DNA of 64,000 nt from Aquimarina pacifica (GCF_000520955.1 NZ_JACC01000030.1:17874-81873); one strand, 5' to 3'. Shown: positions 1-10,846, numbered from the stretch's first letter. The notes: a model not told the origin generated them from the sequence alone. Program-made: numbers and translations.

Positions 1-1
1 A

Positions 2-3000
2 GAAATCTCCTATGAGCAGTTGCTAGAATTTCTACAACTCAACTTTGTAAATGCAACGGGTATCGTTAAAGTAAAATTTGCCCCAGAAGCTCCTTGTGAT
101 ATTGATCAAGCCATATTATCTTACTGGGATGATAGTACAGAAAGTTTTTCTTCAGATCCGATTAATGAGAAATTTTTTATTCGAGCGCACTGCTTTTTTA
201 GACTTCTCAATAAAGTGCCTTGGACAATTTTTGAGTTGGGTCGCATTATGGATGCTTTGGGAATAGAAAATATAACCGAAAGTTTTATTGAACAGATTGC
301 CATTCTTCTACAAGTACAGGAAAAATTTGATATTGAACCCTTAGAATTGATAAGTTGGTGGACAATTTTAAACACACAATCTGATGAAAATAATACAAGC
401 GATCGCTCATTTTACGCTCGGTATTTTCTTAATAAAACGGTGTTTGATCCACAAGAAATCAATGAAGAAACCTTTGTGTTTACACTAAACTCTGAGAAGA
501 CAGAACTTCTTAATAGTAATTATCTCATAAGTGATTACATGAATGAGATTGCGGCAGCATTACATATCAGTTCTCAGGATTTAGGATTACTTACAGAGAC
601 TTTGCGTACCGCAATAGATGAAGTAGATGACGCCCTGAATCTAAAAAACCTGTCACAATTATTTCGTTTGGTCTCTTTAATTAATGCGGTAGACATCTCA
701 GTAGAAGAATATCTGATTGCAGTAGATTTTATAACAGGTACTCCTTTTGATTCAAGTCAACCAACAGAACTACTTTCATTTGTACAACAAATAGAACAGG
801 TACAGCGATCTCATTTTAGTTTTTCAGAGCTCAGATACCTTCTATTAGATCAATATAACTCTACAGAAGGAATTGCTCCTGCTGAAGATCATATTAGTTC
901 GTTATTTATTTCTTTACAAGAGGGAATGTCTAAGATAAAATCAGAGCATGAAGTAGTACTAGATGAATCAGGAATTCCTATCGATCCAATCGGGGAACTT
1001 TGTAAACAAAAGTTGTCATTACTCATAGAAACTGAAGGTTTGGATGCTGTAGTGACTCTGGTTGAAGCTACCGATGAACTATCTGCAGAGGATGAAGCGA
1101 ATGCAGCTACCTATTTGTATTTTCTTGATGTTGACCAATTGATAGTTGATTTTGCTACTGAAACTTATAGCAGTATAGACACTAGATATGCCTATATACT
1201 CGAAAGACTTCTTGAGTATTTAGTGATTATCCAAAGTCAAAGTTTTATTATTCAATCCATAGCCGAAGATTTATCTATAGATCAGGATACTTCAGAATTG
1301 TTATTGACCCAATTACTATATTCTGCTAACCCGGCAATGGATCCTAATACTCCCATATTTACTATTACAGACTTTACAGATCCGGCATTTGCATATGATG
1401 AGTTAGTCGAGGATGAGGTATTTGATCTTTCTGAGTTTAGTATACAACATAATAGCTATTTGATGTTATACAAATCGGCTATGTTCATTACCAAGTTTGA
1501 TCTTACAGTAGATGATATAAGCTGGACTTTTTTAAATGGATCAGGTATTGGTTGGATTGATCTAAATGAGATTACAGGAGCAGCGCCAGATGTATTTTTA
1601 GCTTGGCGTAAGACAGAAAAATTCTTCTATATGCGACAGCAATTTGCTCAAGGAGATACCACATTTTTTGACTTAATGGAGTATGCAGCGGACCCCATAG
1701 TACTAGAAACTGTAGAGACGGGTTACGAAGAAGAAGTAGATGCTTTTATTGCTGAATCTACCATTTGGACAGACATGGATGCAGATTTTTTGATCTTCTT
1801 GAATTTGGTGTCAGAAATTACTGGGTGGGAAAAGGATTCATTATTTTATTTTGCAAGTACAGAAGCATATTCTTTTAGTTTTGAAAACTTTAAAGATGAA
1901 CAAGCGTTTTATCAATTGATGCAATGTTTTGAAGTACTCAATATTTTAGGTGCTTCGGCTCAGGATGCATGGAGCTGGATGGCTGTTGATCTAACAGTAG
2001 AAAATTCTGCTAATATTAAGCAAATCGCAAAATCTAACTATAGCCTTACCCAATGGTTAGATGTGGCCGCACCTTTGCGCGACATAGTACGTGAGAAACA
2101 ACGTGATGCATTAACCGCTTACTTAATTCAGAATGGTGGGTTTAAAGATGAGAATGCCCTATACGAGTATTACCTGTTAGATGTAGAAACAAGTGCCTGT
2201 ACAATGTCTTCGCGTATTGTACTTGCTAATAGCTCAGTACAATTGTTTGTTCAACGACATTTGATGAATTTGGAGACTGAACGTGTCGATTTGGATATAG
2301 ATCGATGGGAATGGATGAAAAATTATCGGGTTTGGGAAGCCAATAGAAAAGTATTTCTATATCCAGAAAACTGGATTGAACCAGAACTACGTTTATCAAA
2401 ATCCGAATTTTTTACAGATCTTCAAAATGCTTTGTTGCAAAATGATGTCACTGCTAATTTGGTAGAAAACTCGATAAAAGACTATTTAGAAAAGCTTGAT
2501 ACAGTTTCTAATATTGAAGTGTGTGGTTCGTATCATGAATATGAGGAAAAGGACGGAATCACTACAATAGATGTACTCCATGTTTTTGGGAGAACCAGCA
2601 GTGTTCCAAAAGAATTTTTTTACAGAACCTTTATTGATAACATGCACTGGACTCCATGGACAAAAGTGAATTTGGATATTAAAGGGGATTTAGTACCACT
2701 GGTTATTGATGGAAAACTACATTTATTCTGGATGGAGATGGTAGAAACACAGAGGGATGATGATCCTTTTATTGATTATGTATGGCAAATTAAACTCGCC
2801 TACAGCGAGTATAAAAACGGAAAATGGTTGGCAAAGAAAGTAACTGAAGAGTTCATAGAATCACCTGGGTTCAGCTATTCAGGAGTTCCATTTAATTTCT
2901 TTTTTGTTACCGAACAATTAGATTCTTACGTTAAGTTTAGGTTTAAATGGATCATAATTTCAGACGATGAGTACGAAGGTTCATTTCAATTTTATTATGC

Positions 3001-6000
3001 CACTAAAAAAATTAAGATCTCTCCAATGATACCCGTTGAAAACAATGAACTTTTAACCATAAAACCTACAGATAGTATTGTTGATAACATGGCTTATTTA
3101 GAAGGGGGATATCATAATTCTCTTGAACTCCCAAGCGCAAAAGTTGATGCCAATGGTAACTATGAAGGGAACGAAAATTATATAAAGGTTCTTGATGCTA
3201 CACCTAGTCCATTCCGCATTCCAATTCCACATCAATATGAGGTATTTGTATCGCAGACCAATTTCTTTTATAATGATGATGATCGTAATTTTTTTGTAAA
3301 ACCTTATAGTTCATTTGATTATGATTATACAAATGGTACAGGAAATTCATCTGAGGAATTAGGAACGCATCTCGATTTTTACTTGAACGAATCTGATATT
3401 GAAGTAGGTATTTTTGAGGAAACAATTTATGATATACAGGGAATAGAGGAAATAATATTGGATAACGGACCAAAAGACCAAATAGATCCGCTACCCACTT
3501 TTTTGACGAAAATAGCCCAGTCAACGATCACGAAAAATACGACAATAGACGAACCAAAAATTAAGCTAGAAACAAATACCAAAACTGCCGATACGAATTT
3601 AGAAAGTATTATGGTCAATCAACAGGTAGAACAATTTGAGTATTTAGGGATTAAAAAATATAGATTTCATAATTTTTATCATCCTTATATAAATGACTTT
3701 ATCAAAACTGTTAATCTTGATGGAATTAGTGGGCTTTTAACAAGAGAAATGCAACAACAACTATTAGAATATTTCGATACTACTTATGATCCTACAGAAA
3801 ATGTGCATACGACATATCCGATAAGAGAAGTTGATTTTTCTAACACAGGTGCGATGTCTTTTTATAATTGGGAATTGTTTTTTCATATCCCGATGCTCAT
3901 AGCAGCTAGATTAAGTGAAAACCAGCAATTTGAGGATGCTCAACGTTGGTATCATTTTATTTTTAATCCATTAGATCGTTCTTCAGAAGTTTCTCCCAAT
4001 AAATTTTGGCAGTTTATACCTTTTTTTGAGTTGTACAGTGATGGAGAAAGTGCTTCAGAGGATAGTATTTATAATTTGTTGTATGCACTCAGTTATATGG
4101 GGACAGATAGTGAACTGCTTGACAAGAAAGAAGAAGTAGAACAACAAATAAAAGTATGGCTTGATAATTCATTTGACCCCCATGCTATTGCAGCTTTAAG
4201 ACCTGTGGCTTATATGAAATCTGTAGTGATGAAATACATTGATAATCTGATCGATTGGGGAGATCAATTATTTCAACAGGATACCATAGAATCAATTAAC
4301 GAAGCGACACAGATCTACATCCTTGCAGCACAGATTTTGGGAGACAGACCAGAACTAATACCAGTAGAAGAAACCGAAGCACGAACATATAACCAACTTA
4401 TTGATGAAGCAGGGGAGTTAGATGCTTTTTCAAACGCATTGGTTTCACTAGAAAATACGTATACTAGTGAAAATTCATTTAAAGATTCTTCTGTGACAAC
4501 AGAATTATTGCCAACAACCTTGTATTTCTGTATTCCTAATAACCCTAATTTATTAGCCTATTGGGATACGGTAGAGGATCGATTATTCAAAATACGACAT
4601 TGTATGAATATCGAAGGTATCGTGCGTCAACTTCCATTATTTCAGTCCCCGATTGATCCTGCATTATTGGTAAAAGCGCGTGCTGCTGGTGTGAGTATTG
4701 GTAGTGTACTTAATGATATGTATGCGCCATTATCTCATTATCGATATCGGGTGATATTTCAAAAATCACTAGAGCTATGTGCAGATGTAAAAACTTTGGG
4801 TACTGCTTTGCTAAGTGCTTTAGAAAAGAAAGATGCAGAAGAGATTACATTACTTCGAGCAGGACAAGAATTAAAGTTACTTCAGATTACGACGGATATA
4901 AAAAAGCTACAACTTGATGAAGCCCAAGAAACCCTTTCCGGGTTAAAAACTATGCGAAAAATTACAGAGTCAAGGCATGAGTATTATGTTAAGATTGAAA
5001 AAACGAGCGAAAAGGAAGCTCTTCAACTTAACAAATTGGAGATGGCCCAAATATTACAATCTATAGGCCAAGGCTATGATCTAGCTGCACAATATAGCCG
5101 CTTGATACCAGAAACCGAAGCTAGTGTACCTCCATCAGCGACTTTTGGAGGAGCTAATTTAGGTGATGCATTAAATTTTTATGGTAGCTATTATAGATTT
5201 TTATCCTCTATAGAATCTTATCAGGCAAATAAAGCTTCGATCGAAGCAAGTCATAATCGACGCTGGGATGATTGGAAACTCCAAGAAAAATTAGCTTCTA
5301 GAGAATTGGATCATATAGATAAACAAATCACAGCTTCAGAAATAAGAGTAGCTCTTATGGAGAAAGAAGTAGATAATCATATGATCCATATAGACCATAG
5401 TCAGGAAGTAAATGACTTTATGACCAGTAAGTTCACCAACAAAGAACTTTATGAGTGGATGAGTGGACAACTCTCTACTATATATTTTCAAAGTTATCAA
5501 ATAGCATATGATTTGGCCAAAAAAGCACAAAAGTGTTTTCAATATGAGTTGGCTTCAGATCAAACCTTTATTGAGTTTGGTTATTGGGATAGCCTTAAGA
5601 AAGGGCTGCTTGCAGGCGACAAGCTTCATTATGACCTCAGAAGAATGGAAACTGTATATCTGGATCAAAATAAGAGAATGTTCGAATTAACTAAATCGAT
5701 ATCTCTATCCATGCTGGATCCAATGGCATTGATACAACTTAGAGAAGACGGTAGTTGCTATATCAATTTGTCAGAAGTCTTATTTGATCTGGATCATCCC
5801 GGGCATTATTTACGAAGAATAAAATCAGTACAGTTAACCATCCCTTGTGTGACTGGTCCGTATACCTCTATTAATTGTAAACTTACTTTATTAGATAATA
5901 AATGGCGAAAGGATACAAGCGGAGAATATCCTGAGAATATAGAAGAAGATTATGATACTCGCTTTGTATATCAAACAGGGGGAACACAATCTATAGCAAC

Positions 6001-6763
6001 GAGTTCAGGACAGAATGATAGTGGTATGTTTCAGCTCAATTTTAATGATGAACGATACTTGCCATTTGAAGGGGCAGGAGCAATTAGCAACTGGCTTCTC
6101 GAAATACCGTCTAGCATACGATCCTTTGACTATAATAGTATATCAGATGTTATTATATCTCTTAACTACACTGCCAAGGACGGAGGAAATCTTTTGAGAG
6201 ATAAAGCTAATGAAACACTAGGGCAGGCTTTGCAAGAAATGAGTTTGGGATCAGGGGAGGATGCCATAGGATTAACAAGAATGTTTAGTCTTAAACATGA
6301 GTTATCTAATGAATGGTATCGTTTTCTAAACCCACCTGTCGATCAAGAGGGGCAAAATATGGTATTGGATTTAGGTATTGAGAAATTTCCATTTATGTTT
6401 AGGGATGAGGGGATTAATATTACTAGTCTCGAAATGATAATGATTATAGCGGATTCCTCGATAGAGGAGGGCATAAGTCACACCATTAAGCTAGGTGTTA
6501 TTATGCCTTCTGGTCAGGTTTTAACTTCTATGAGTGGCGAAGTAGAAACAGAAGGGATTCTATTATCTACTAATAATAATTTAGGAGGTCAGTTATATGA
6601 AGCTTCTTCAATGCTTTTTTCTGAAAACCCTGGAGAATGGATAGTTAGTGTGGATGAAGAAGAAATACCAGATATCCTAATTTTAGACGAAAACGATCAC
6701 AAACGATTAGATCCCGAAATCGTAAAAGATTTGATCCTAGTGTTTAGATATTCAATTACCTGA
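2..6763 (+). CDS. Tc toxin A subunit (TcA-like), 5' end missing
   Basis: This is the 3' part of a very large gene. The frame is open to the left edge, so the first in-frame TTG (position 20) is not the start. The visible ~2250 residues match the TcA family, the pore-forming translocation subunit of ABC (Tc) toxins, which normally runs about 2500 residues. Residues near the edge carry the VRP1-like motif ISYEQLLEFLQLNFVN. Residues ~760-1010 are the neuraminidase-like region (WEWMKNYRVWEANRKVFLYP). Residues ~1500-1560 carry the TcA signature YWDTVEDRLFKIRHCMNIEG. Residues ~1590-1900 are long coiled-coil/channel helices. The C-terminal TcB-binding domain (~1900-2247) includes NDERYLPFEGAGAISNW. 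No signal peptide or T9SS tail is visible. No TcB or TcC gene follows inside the window. Target and export route are unknown. Confidence 0.9.
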   Translation, partial: EISYEQLLEFLQLNFVNATGIVKVKFAPEAPCDIDQAILSYWDDSTESFSSDPINEKFFIRAHCFFRLLNKVPWTIFELGRIMDALGIENITESFIEQIAILLQVQEKFDIEPLELISWWTILNTQSDENNTSDRSFYARYFLNKTVFDPQEINEETFVFTLNSEKTELLNSNYLISDYMNEIAAALHISSQDLGLLTETLRTAIDEVDDALNLKNLSQLFRLVSLINAVDISVEEYLIAVDFITGTPFDSSQPTELLSFVQQIEQVQRSHFSFSELRYLLLDQYNSTEGIAPAEDHISSLFISLQEGMSKIKSEHEVVLDESGIPIDPIGELCKQKLSLLIETEGLDAVVTLVEATDELSAEDEANAATYLYFLDVDQLIVDFATETYSSIDTRYAYILERLLEYLVIIQSQSFIIQSIAEDLSIDQDTSELLLTQLLYSANPAMDPNTPIFTITDFTDPAFAYDELVEDEVFDLSEFSIQHNSYLMLYKSAMFITKFDLTVDDISWTFLNGSGIGWIDLNEITGAAPDVFLAWRKTEKFFYMRQQFAQGDTTFFDLMEYAADPIVLETVETGYEEEVDAFIAESTIWTDMDADFLIFLNLVSEITGWEKDSLFYFASTEAYSFSFENFKDEQAFYQLMQCFEVLNILGASAQDAWSWMAVDLTVENSANIKQIAKSNYSLTQWLDVAAPLRDIVREKQRDALTAYLIQNGGFKDENALYEYYLLDVETSACTMSSRIVLANSSVQLFVQRHLMNLETERVDLDIDRWEWMKNYRVWEANRKVFLYPENWIEPELRLSKSEFFTDLQNALLQNDVTANLVENSIKDYLEKLDTVSNIEVCGSYHEYEEKDGITTIDVLHVFGRTSSVPKEFFYRTFIDNMHWTPWTKVNLDIKGDLVPLVIDGKLHLFWMEMVETQRDDDPFIDYVWQIKLAYSEYKNGKWLAKKVTEEFIESPGFSYSGVPFNFFFVTEQLDSYVKFRFKWIIISDDEYEGSFQFYYATKKIKISPMIPVENNELLTIKPTDSIVDNMAYLEGGYHNSLELPSAKVDANGNYEGNENYIKVLDATPSPFRIPIPHQYEVFVSQTNFFYNDDDRNFFVKPYSSFDYDYTNGTGNSSEELGTHLDFYLNESDIEVGIFEETIYDIQGIEEIILDNGPKDQIDPLPTFLTKIAQSTITKNTTIDEPKIKLETNTKTADTNLESIMVNQQVEQFEYLGIKKYRFHNFYHPYINDFIKTVNLDGISGLLTREMQQQLLEYFDTTYDPTENVHTTYPIREVDFSNTGAMSFYNWELFFHIPMLIAARLSENQQFEDAQRWYHFIFNPLDRSSEVSPNKFWQFIPFFELYSDGESASEDSIYNLLYALSYMGTDSELLDKKEEVEQQIKVWLDNSFDPHAIAALRPVAYMKSVVMKYIDNLIDWGDQLFQQDTIESINEATQIYILAAQILGDRPELIPVEETEARTYNQLIDEAGELDAFSNALVSLENTYTSENSFKDSSVTTELLPTTLYFCIPNNPNLLAYWDTVEDRLFKIRHCMNIEGIVRQLPLFQSPIDPALLVKARAAGVSIGSVLNDMYAPLSHYRYRVIFQKSLELCADVKTLGTALLSALEKKDAEEITLLRAGQELKLLQITTDIKKLQLDEAQETLSGLKTMRKITESRHEYYVKIEKTSEKEALQLNKLEMAQILQSIGQGYDLAAQYSRLIPETEASVPPSATFGGANLGDALNFYGSYYRFLSSIESYQANKASIEASHNRRWDDWKLQEKLASRELDHIDKQITASEIRVALMEKEVDNHMIHIDHSQEVNDFMTSKFTNKELYEWMSGQLSTIYFQSYQIAYDLAKKAQKCFQYELASDQTFIEFGYWDSLKKGLLAGDKLHYDLRRMETVYLDQNKRMFELTKSISLSMLDPMALIQLREDGSCYINLSEVLFDLDHPGHYLRRIKSVQLTIPCVTGPYTSINCKLTLLDNKWRKDTSGEYPENIEEDYDTRFVYQTGGTQSIATSSGQNDSGMFQLNFNDERYLPFEGAGAISNWLLEIPSSIRSFDYNSISDVIISLNYTAKDGGNLLRDKANETLGQALQEMSLGSGEDAIGLTRMFSLKHELSNEWYRFLNPPVDQEGQNMVLDLGIEKFPFMFRDEGINITSLEMIMIIADSSIEEGISHTIKLGVIMPSGQVLTSMSGEVETEGILLSTNNNLGGQLYEASSMLFSENPGEWIVSVDEEEIPDILILDENDHKRLDPEIVKDLILVFRYSIT

Positions 6764-6848
6764 GTGATCGTATTACAAACAACAATTTGTTTATTTCAAA
6801 CTTAAAATTAGGATACTTTTATTTACATGATAAGTATATAATATCAAG

Positions 6849-6879
6849 ACCTCATAGTTTTTTAAACTTATGAGGTTTT
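6849..6879 (+). terminator. Probable intrinsic terminator of the TcA gene
   Basis: An inverted repeat (ACCTCATA at 6849-6856, TATGAGGT at 6869-6876) is followed by a short T run, 85 bp after the TcA stop codon. It would separate the toxin transcript from the kinase gene downstream. Confidence 0.65.
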
Positions 6880-7044
6880 GAAGGTTTAGTAAGGAACTAT
6901 AATTCGTTTGTTTTGAACCTGTTTTTTTAAGTTAAAAATGAATTATTTAGGGGGTATTACCCCTGTGGGTTTTTAGGATAAATTCATTAAATTGTTGGAT
7001 ATATTATAGAAGGAATTTCTATGTTTTTTTTAAATCACTAAAAG

Positions 7045-9033
7045 ATGAAATCACCTTGTTACAAGAGTATTACTTTGGTTATTCTACTTTTTGTAAACGT
7101 ATCCATAAATGCTCAATATCAAAAAAGAATAGATAGTTTATTGACATTGATTCCTCTCGCCAAAGAAGATACACTAAAGGTGCAGTTGTATAAACATCTA
7201 TGTTGGAACTACGGAGGGCTTCGGACTGAATTAGAAGTTACTCGTGCATATGCAGATAGTACGTTTTGGCTTTCAAAGAAATTACAATATGAAAAAGGAA
7301 TTATAGAAGCATATCATTGCTATGGTATGGTTAATCGATATGAGGGTAACTATCCAAAGGCGTTAGAATGCTTGCAAACATATGTCACATATTGTAAAAA
7401 AAATAACCATCCAATAAAAGAAACACAAGGTTGGTTTCAGATAGGAGCGGTATATCAATTAATGGGAGATTATGATAAAAGCCTTGCCCCCATGGAGTAT
7501 TGTCTGCAAATTCAGGAAGAACATAAGGATTGGCACGGGTATGTCGCTACTATGAATTCTATTGGTATCGTCTATAAAAGAATGGAAAAATATGAAAAAG
7601 CTATCGAGAGTTATACAAAAGCAATTGCGGTCAATAAGAAATATAATCTAGGTAGAGACTTAACCTATATTTTTCATAATATAGGTAATGGATATACAGG
7701 ATTACAACAATTTGATATAGCTCTTAATTGGTATCAAAAGAGTCTTGATCTTGCGAATTTGGCAGAGAATACGTATGCAATTACGGGCAATTTGACTGCT
7801 ATTGGGCGGGCCTATAATTTGATGAATTTACATGATAAGGCATTGGTTTTTCAGTTAAAAGCGTTACAAATACAGGAGGATTCTAGCCAAAGAAACTCAT
7901 TTTCTAATAGTTTACTAGAAATAGGAAATACATATATAAAACTTAAAAACTATAAAGAAGCAGAAAATAACTTGATAAAGGGGCTCAATATTGCTACAGA
8001 GATCAATGCGAAACAGCTAATAAAAAATGGGTATGAATATTTAGAAACTTTATATCTAGAAACAAAACAGTATCGTAGGGCATACGATTATGGTCAACGG
8101 TATCGTGCGATTAAAGATAGTATTTTTAGTGAAAAAAAGATTAAACAAATCAATGAACTGCAAGCGAAATATGAAGCTTCAGAGAAGGATAAGCAGATTA
8201 CAATTTTAGCCAAAGAAAAAGAAATACAGGAGCAAGAAGCTAGACGTCAGGCTAGTATAAAAAGATATTCAATTTTGGCACTTGTGTTATTATTGATAGT
8301 TACAGGCTTATCTATATATGTCCTAAATCAGAGGTTGAGAACACAAAAAATAGTTGCTTTAAAGAATAATGAAATTAAAGAAATCAAATTTAGAAGGCAA
8401 TTGTCAGAACTTAAAATAAAAGCACTGCAAGCACAGATTAATCCACACTTTATGTTCAATTGCATGAATTCTATCAATCAAATGATTCTAGAAGGTGATG
8501 CAAAAAATGCTTCTAAATATTTAACAAAACTGGGGGAATTAGTAAGGCGGGTTCTTGAAAACACAGAAGAACCAGAGATACCACTAAAAGAGGAATTGAT
8601 TATGTTAGAGGAATATATGCAATTAGAAATACTTCGTTTTAGCGGAAAGATTCAATATAAAATGGATGTTCAAAAAGATATTGATCAAGAAAACACCTAT
8701 TTACCGGCAATGATATTACAACCATTTGTAGAGAATGCAATTTGGCATGGATTGATACCTAAAAAGGAAGATGGCTTGGTAACTATTTCGATTGACCAAC
8801 TACAAGATCAATTGGTATGTTTTATAGAAGATAATGGTGTAGGTAGAAAAGATAAACAAGAACAACGTAACTCTCTTTGGAAAAAGAAATCTTTAGGGGT
8901 TAAAATAACAGAAGAACGTCTTAATTTATGCAATAAAGAGTTTCAGAAGCAATTTGTTCATATCACAGATTTAAAAGATGTGTTAGGTCAATCAGCAGGA
9001 ACTCGAGTAGAAATTAGCATCCCAATTTCTTAA
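7045..9033 (+). CDS. TPR-containing LytS-type sensor histidine kinase
   Basis: A 662-residue membrane sensor kinase. It has a signal peptide (residues ~1-23, ending INAQ), about six TPR units in the predicted periplasm (~45-340), a coiled coil (~365-405), one membrane segment (~407-428) and a cytoplasmic His_kinase domain of the LytS/YehU family. The phosphoacceptor is expected to be H468 in QINPHFMFN. The ATPase part shows the N box (NAIWHGL) and a DNGVGR glycine box. It lies 4 bp before the LytTR regulator, so the two form a two-component operon. The signal it senses cannot be read from sequence. TPRs suggest protein-protein sensing. Confidence 0.92.
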   Translation: MKSPCYKSITLVILLFVNVSINAQYQKRIDSLLTLIPLAKEDTLKVQLYKHLCWNYGGLRTELEVTRAYADSTFWLSKKLQYEKGIIEAYHCYGMVNRYEGNYPKALECLQTYVTYCKKNNHPIKETQGWFQIGAVYQLMGDYDKSLAPMEYCLQIQEEHKDWHGYVATMNSIGIVYKRMEKYEKAIESYTKAIAVNKKYNLGRDLTYIFHNIGNGYTGLQQFDIALNWYQKSLDLANLAENTYAITGNLTAIGRAYNLMNLHDKALVFQLKALQIQEDSSQRNSFSNSLLEIGNTYIKLKNYKEAENNLIKGLNIATEINAKQLIKNGYEYLETLYLETKQYRRAYDYGQRYRAIKDSIFSEKKIKQINELQAKYEASEKDKQITILAKEKEIQEQEARRQASIKRYSILALVLLLIVTGLSIYVLNQRLRTQKIVALKNNEIKEIKFRRQLSELKIKALQAQINPHFMFNCMNSINQMILEGDAKNASKYLTKLGELVRRVLENTEEPEIPLKEELIMLEEYMQLEILRFSGKIQYKMDVQKDIDQENTYLPAMILQPFVENAIWHGLIPKKEDGLVTISIDQLQDQLVCFIEDNGVGRKDKQEQRNSLWKKKSLGVKITEERLNLCNKEFQKQFVHITDLKDVLGQSAGTRVEISIPIS

Positions 9034-9037
9034 ACAT

Positions 9038-9787
9038 ATGATTAGAACCCTCATAATAGATGATGAATTACAAAGCCGTGAAGCACTAAAAAATGCTTTA
9101 GAAAAATATTGTCCAGAAGTAGATATAGTTGATGTTATAGACTGTCCTAGAAAAGGAGTTACAGTGATTCAAAACGAATGCCCCGATTTGGTATTTCTTG
9201 ATGTACAAATGCCTGGTATGTCTGGTTTTGATTTGTTAAAAAAAATTCAAGGTTTTTATTTTGAAGTTATTTTTGTTACCTCTTATGATCATTATGCCAT
9301 CAAGGCCATAAAATTTAGTGCCTTAGACTATTTGTTGAAACCAATAGATATAGAAGAATTGATTCGGGCAGTTGACAAAACCAAGAAAAAGATTGAACTA
9401 GGTCAGAGAAATTTTGGTTACGAATCTGTTTTAAATAATATTAAATATACTACCGGAAAAGTAGAAAAATTAGCCATATCAACACAAGAGGGGATGGATT
9501 TTATTAACACAGATTCAATTATTTATCTTCAGGCAGATGGTAGTTACACTAATCTTTATATGATCAATAATAAAAAGCAAATAACTTCAAAAAGCTTAAA
9601 GGATTTCCAAGGTGTATTAGAGAGTTCAGGTTTTTTTAGAGTGCATAACTCTTACTTAATCAATCTTAAGCACATACGAAAATATATCAAAGGCGAAGGA
9701 GGGTACGTAATTCTTTCAGAAGATCATCATGTTGATGTTTCTCGTAGACGAAAAGATAATTTCCTTAATGTTCTAGATAAGATTTAA
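9038..9787 (+). CDS. LytTR family response regulator
   Basis: A 249-residue regulator with a CheY-like receiver (~1-120) and a LytTR DNA-binding domain (~145-249). Receiver residues are intact: acidic pair DD at 8-9, phosphoacceptor D55 in FLDVQMPG, T81 and K101 (LLKPID). The LytTR part shows the typical FFRVHNSYLINL segment. It follows the kinase gene by 4 bp and is almost certainly its partner. Regulated genes are unknown. The large toxin gene upstream and the peptidase downstream are candidates by position only. Confidence 0.93.
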   Translation: MIRTLIIDDELQSREALKNALEKYCPEVDIVDVIDCPRKGVTVIQNECPDLVFLDVQMPGMSGFDLLKKIQGFYFEVIFVTSYDHYAIKAIKFSALDYLLKPIDIEELIRAVDKTKKKIELGQRNFGYESVLNNIKYTTGKVEKLAISTQEGMDFINTDSIIYLQADGSYTNLYMINNKKQITSKSLKDFQGVLESSGFFRVHNSYLINLKHIRKYIKGEGGYVILSEDHHVDVSRRRKDNFLNVLDKI

Positions 9788-9916
9788 TTCTCATTCTTAA
9801 TAGGATACATGTTTTATTTCTATTTCTATCTAAAATATAAGCTTGTGTATCTAAAACTAATGTATAATTCAGGTTAAAACATTATTTTTAATAAATTTAT
9901 ATAGTCTTTACATTCT

Positions 9917-10780
9917 TTGAATCCTTATTATACCCCTTTAGTCTTCTCTCAGAAAGAGCCCATTAACACCATGTTTCAAACAATACTGGGAGTTGTTCTT
10001 ACTGTGGTTATTGTTTCGATATGTATATATTACGTGTTGAGATACCTAGAGTCTGTGTACGTAAAATATAAAGGAAAACCATATTTTATTCATTGGTATT
10101 GGAAATGTAAAAAGTTGCCATCTCATTTGCAGGAACTTTTAAACGATAATGATTTTTATAACCGATTAGATAGCAAACGTAAACGTTATTTTAGACATAG
10201 GATAGCTATGTTTTTAGAAAGCACGCAGTTTGTCGAAAGGGATGGATTAGTGATTAATGATTTTATGCGTATGCAAGTGACTATGATGATCATTACGCTA
10301 ACCTTTGGTATGCGCCATTATCAATTAGATTATTTACGAACTATTATTCTATATCCATCATCCTTCTTTTCTATTCTAAATCAAACCGAAAATATCGGAG
10401 AATTTAACCCTAGATCAAGAGCATTAGTTTTGTCATGGAAAGATTTTCAAAAAGGAAACTTACATCAAGATAAAGGAAAAAGCTTAGGGATTCATGAGAT
10501 GACTCATGCTATTCACTACAATTCTATAAAGAATAATAATATTAGTTCTGAGATTTTTTATGATACATTTTTGATGTTAGAAAAATACTTGGGAGAGTCA
10601 GAAATAAGAAAAGAAATTGTAGACTCAAAAATTTTGAGGGATTATGCTTATACAGACAAATTCGAATTTATAGCAGTGCTGGTAGAAGTCTTTATAGAGT
10701 CACCCGAGAAGTTAAAACAAAGTTTCCCTGAAATCTATGAATATGTAGCCCGGATGCTTAATTTTAGATATTTTGAATAA
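9917..10780 (+). CDS. MtfA-like zinc-dependent peptidase (M90)
   Basis: A 287-residue protein with one N-terminal membrane segment (~22-45) and a cytoplasmic MtfA/M90 peptidase domain. The zinc motif is H193-E-M-T-H197, and further conserved acidic residues lie in the segment DKFEFIAVLVEVFIE. E. coli MtfA (no membrane anchor) acts on the Mlc regulator. The anchored Bacteroidota form has no established substrate. The frame opens with TTG at 9917. An ATG at 9971 would give 269 residues and still keep the membrane segment, so the start is uncertain. Confidence 0.82.
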   Translation: MNPYYTPLVFSQKEPINTMFQTILGVVLTVVIVSICIYYVLRYLESVYVKYKGKPYFIHWYWKCKKLPSHLQELLNDNDFYNRLDSKRKRYFRHRIAMFLESTQFVERDGLVINDFMRMQVTMMIITLTFGMRHYQLDYLRTIILYPSSFFSILNQTENIGEFNPRSRALVLSWKDFQKGNLHQDKGKSLGIHEMTHAIHYNSIKNNNISSEIFYDTFLMLEKYLGESEIRKEIVDSKILRDYAYTDKFEFIAVLVEVFIESPEKLKQSFPEIYEYVARMLNFRYFE

Positions 10781-10846
10781 TAAATTGAGGACACCATTCC
10801 TAAGAAACCAGTATCTTTATCACCATAATAAATTTTTTAATTACAT

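Noticed and set aside
3204..3618. Antisense frames inside the Tc toxin gene
   Set aside because: Low-complexity shadows of the toxin frame without start context or family likeness.
9971..10780. Shorter MtfA-like form from ATG at 9971
   Set aside because: Equally possible. I kept the longer TTG frame because the extra 18 codons do not break the membrane segment, but the start is left open.
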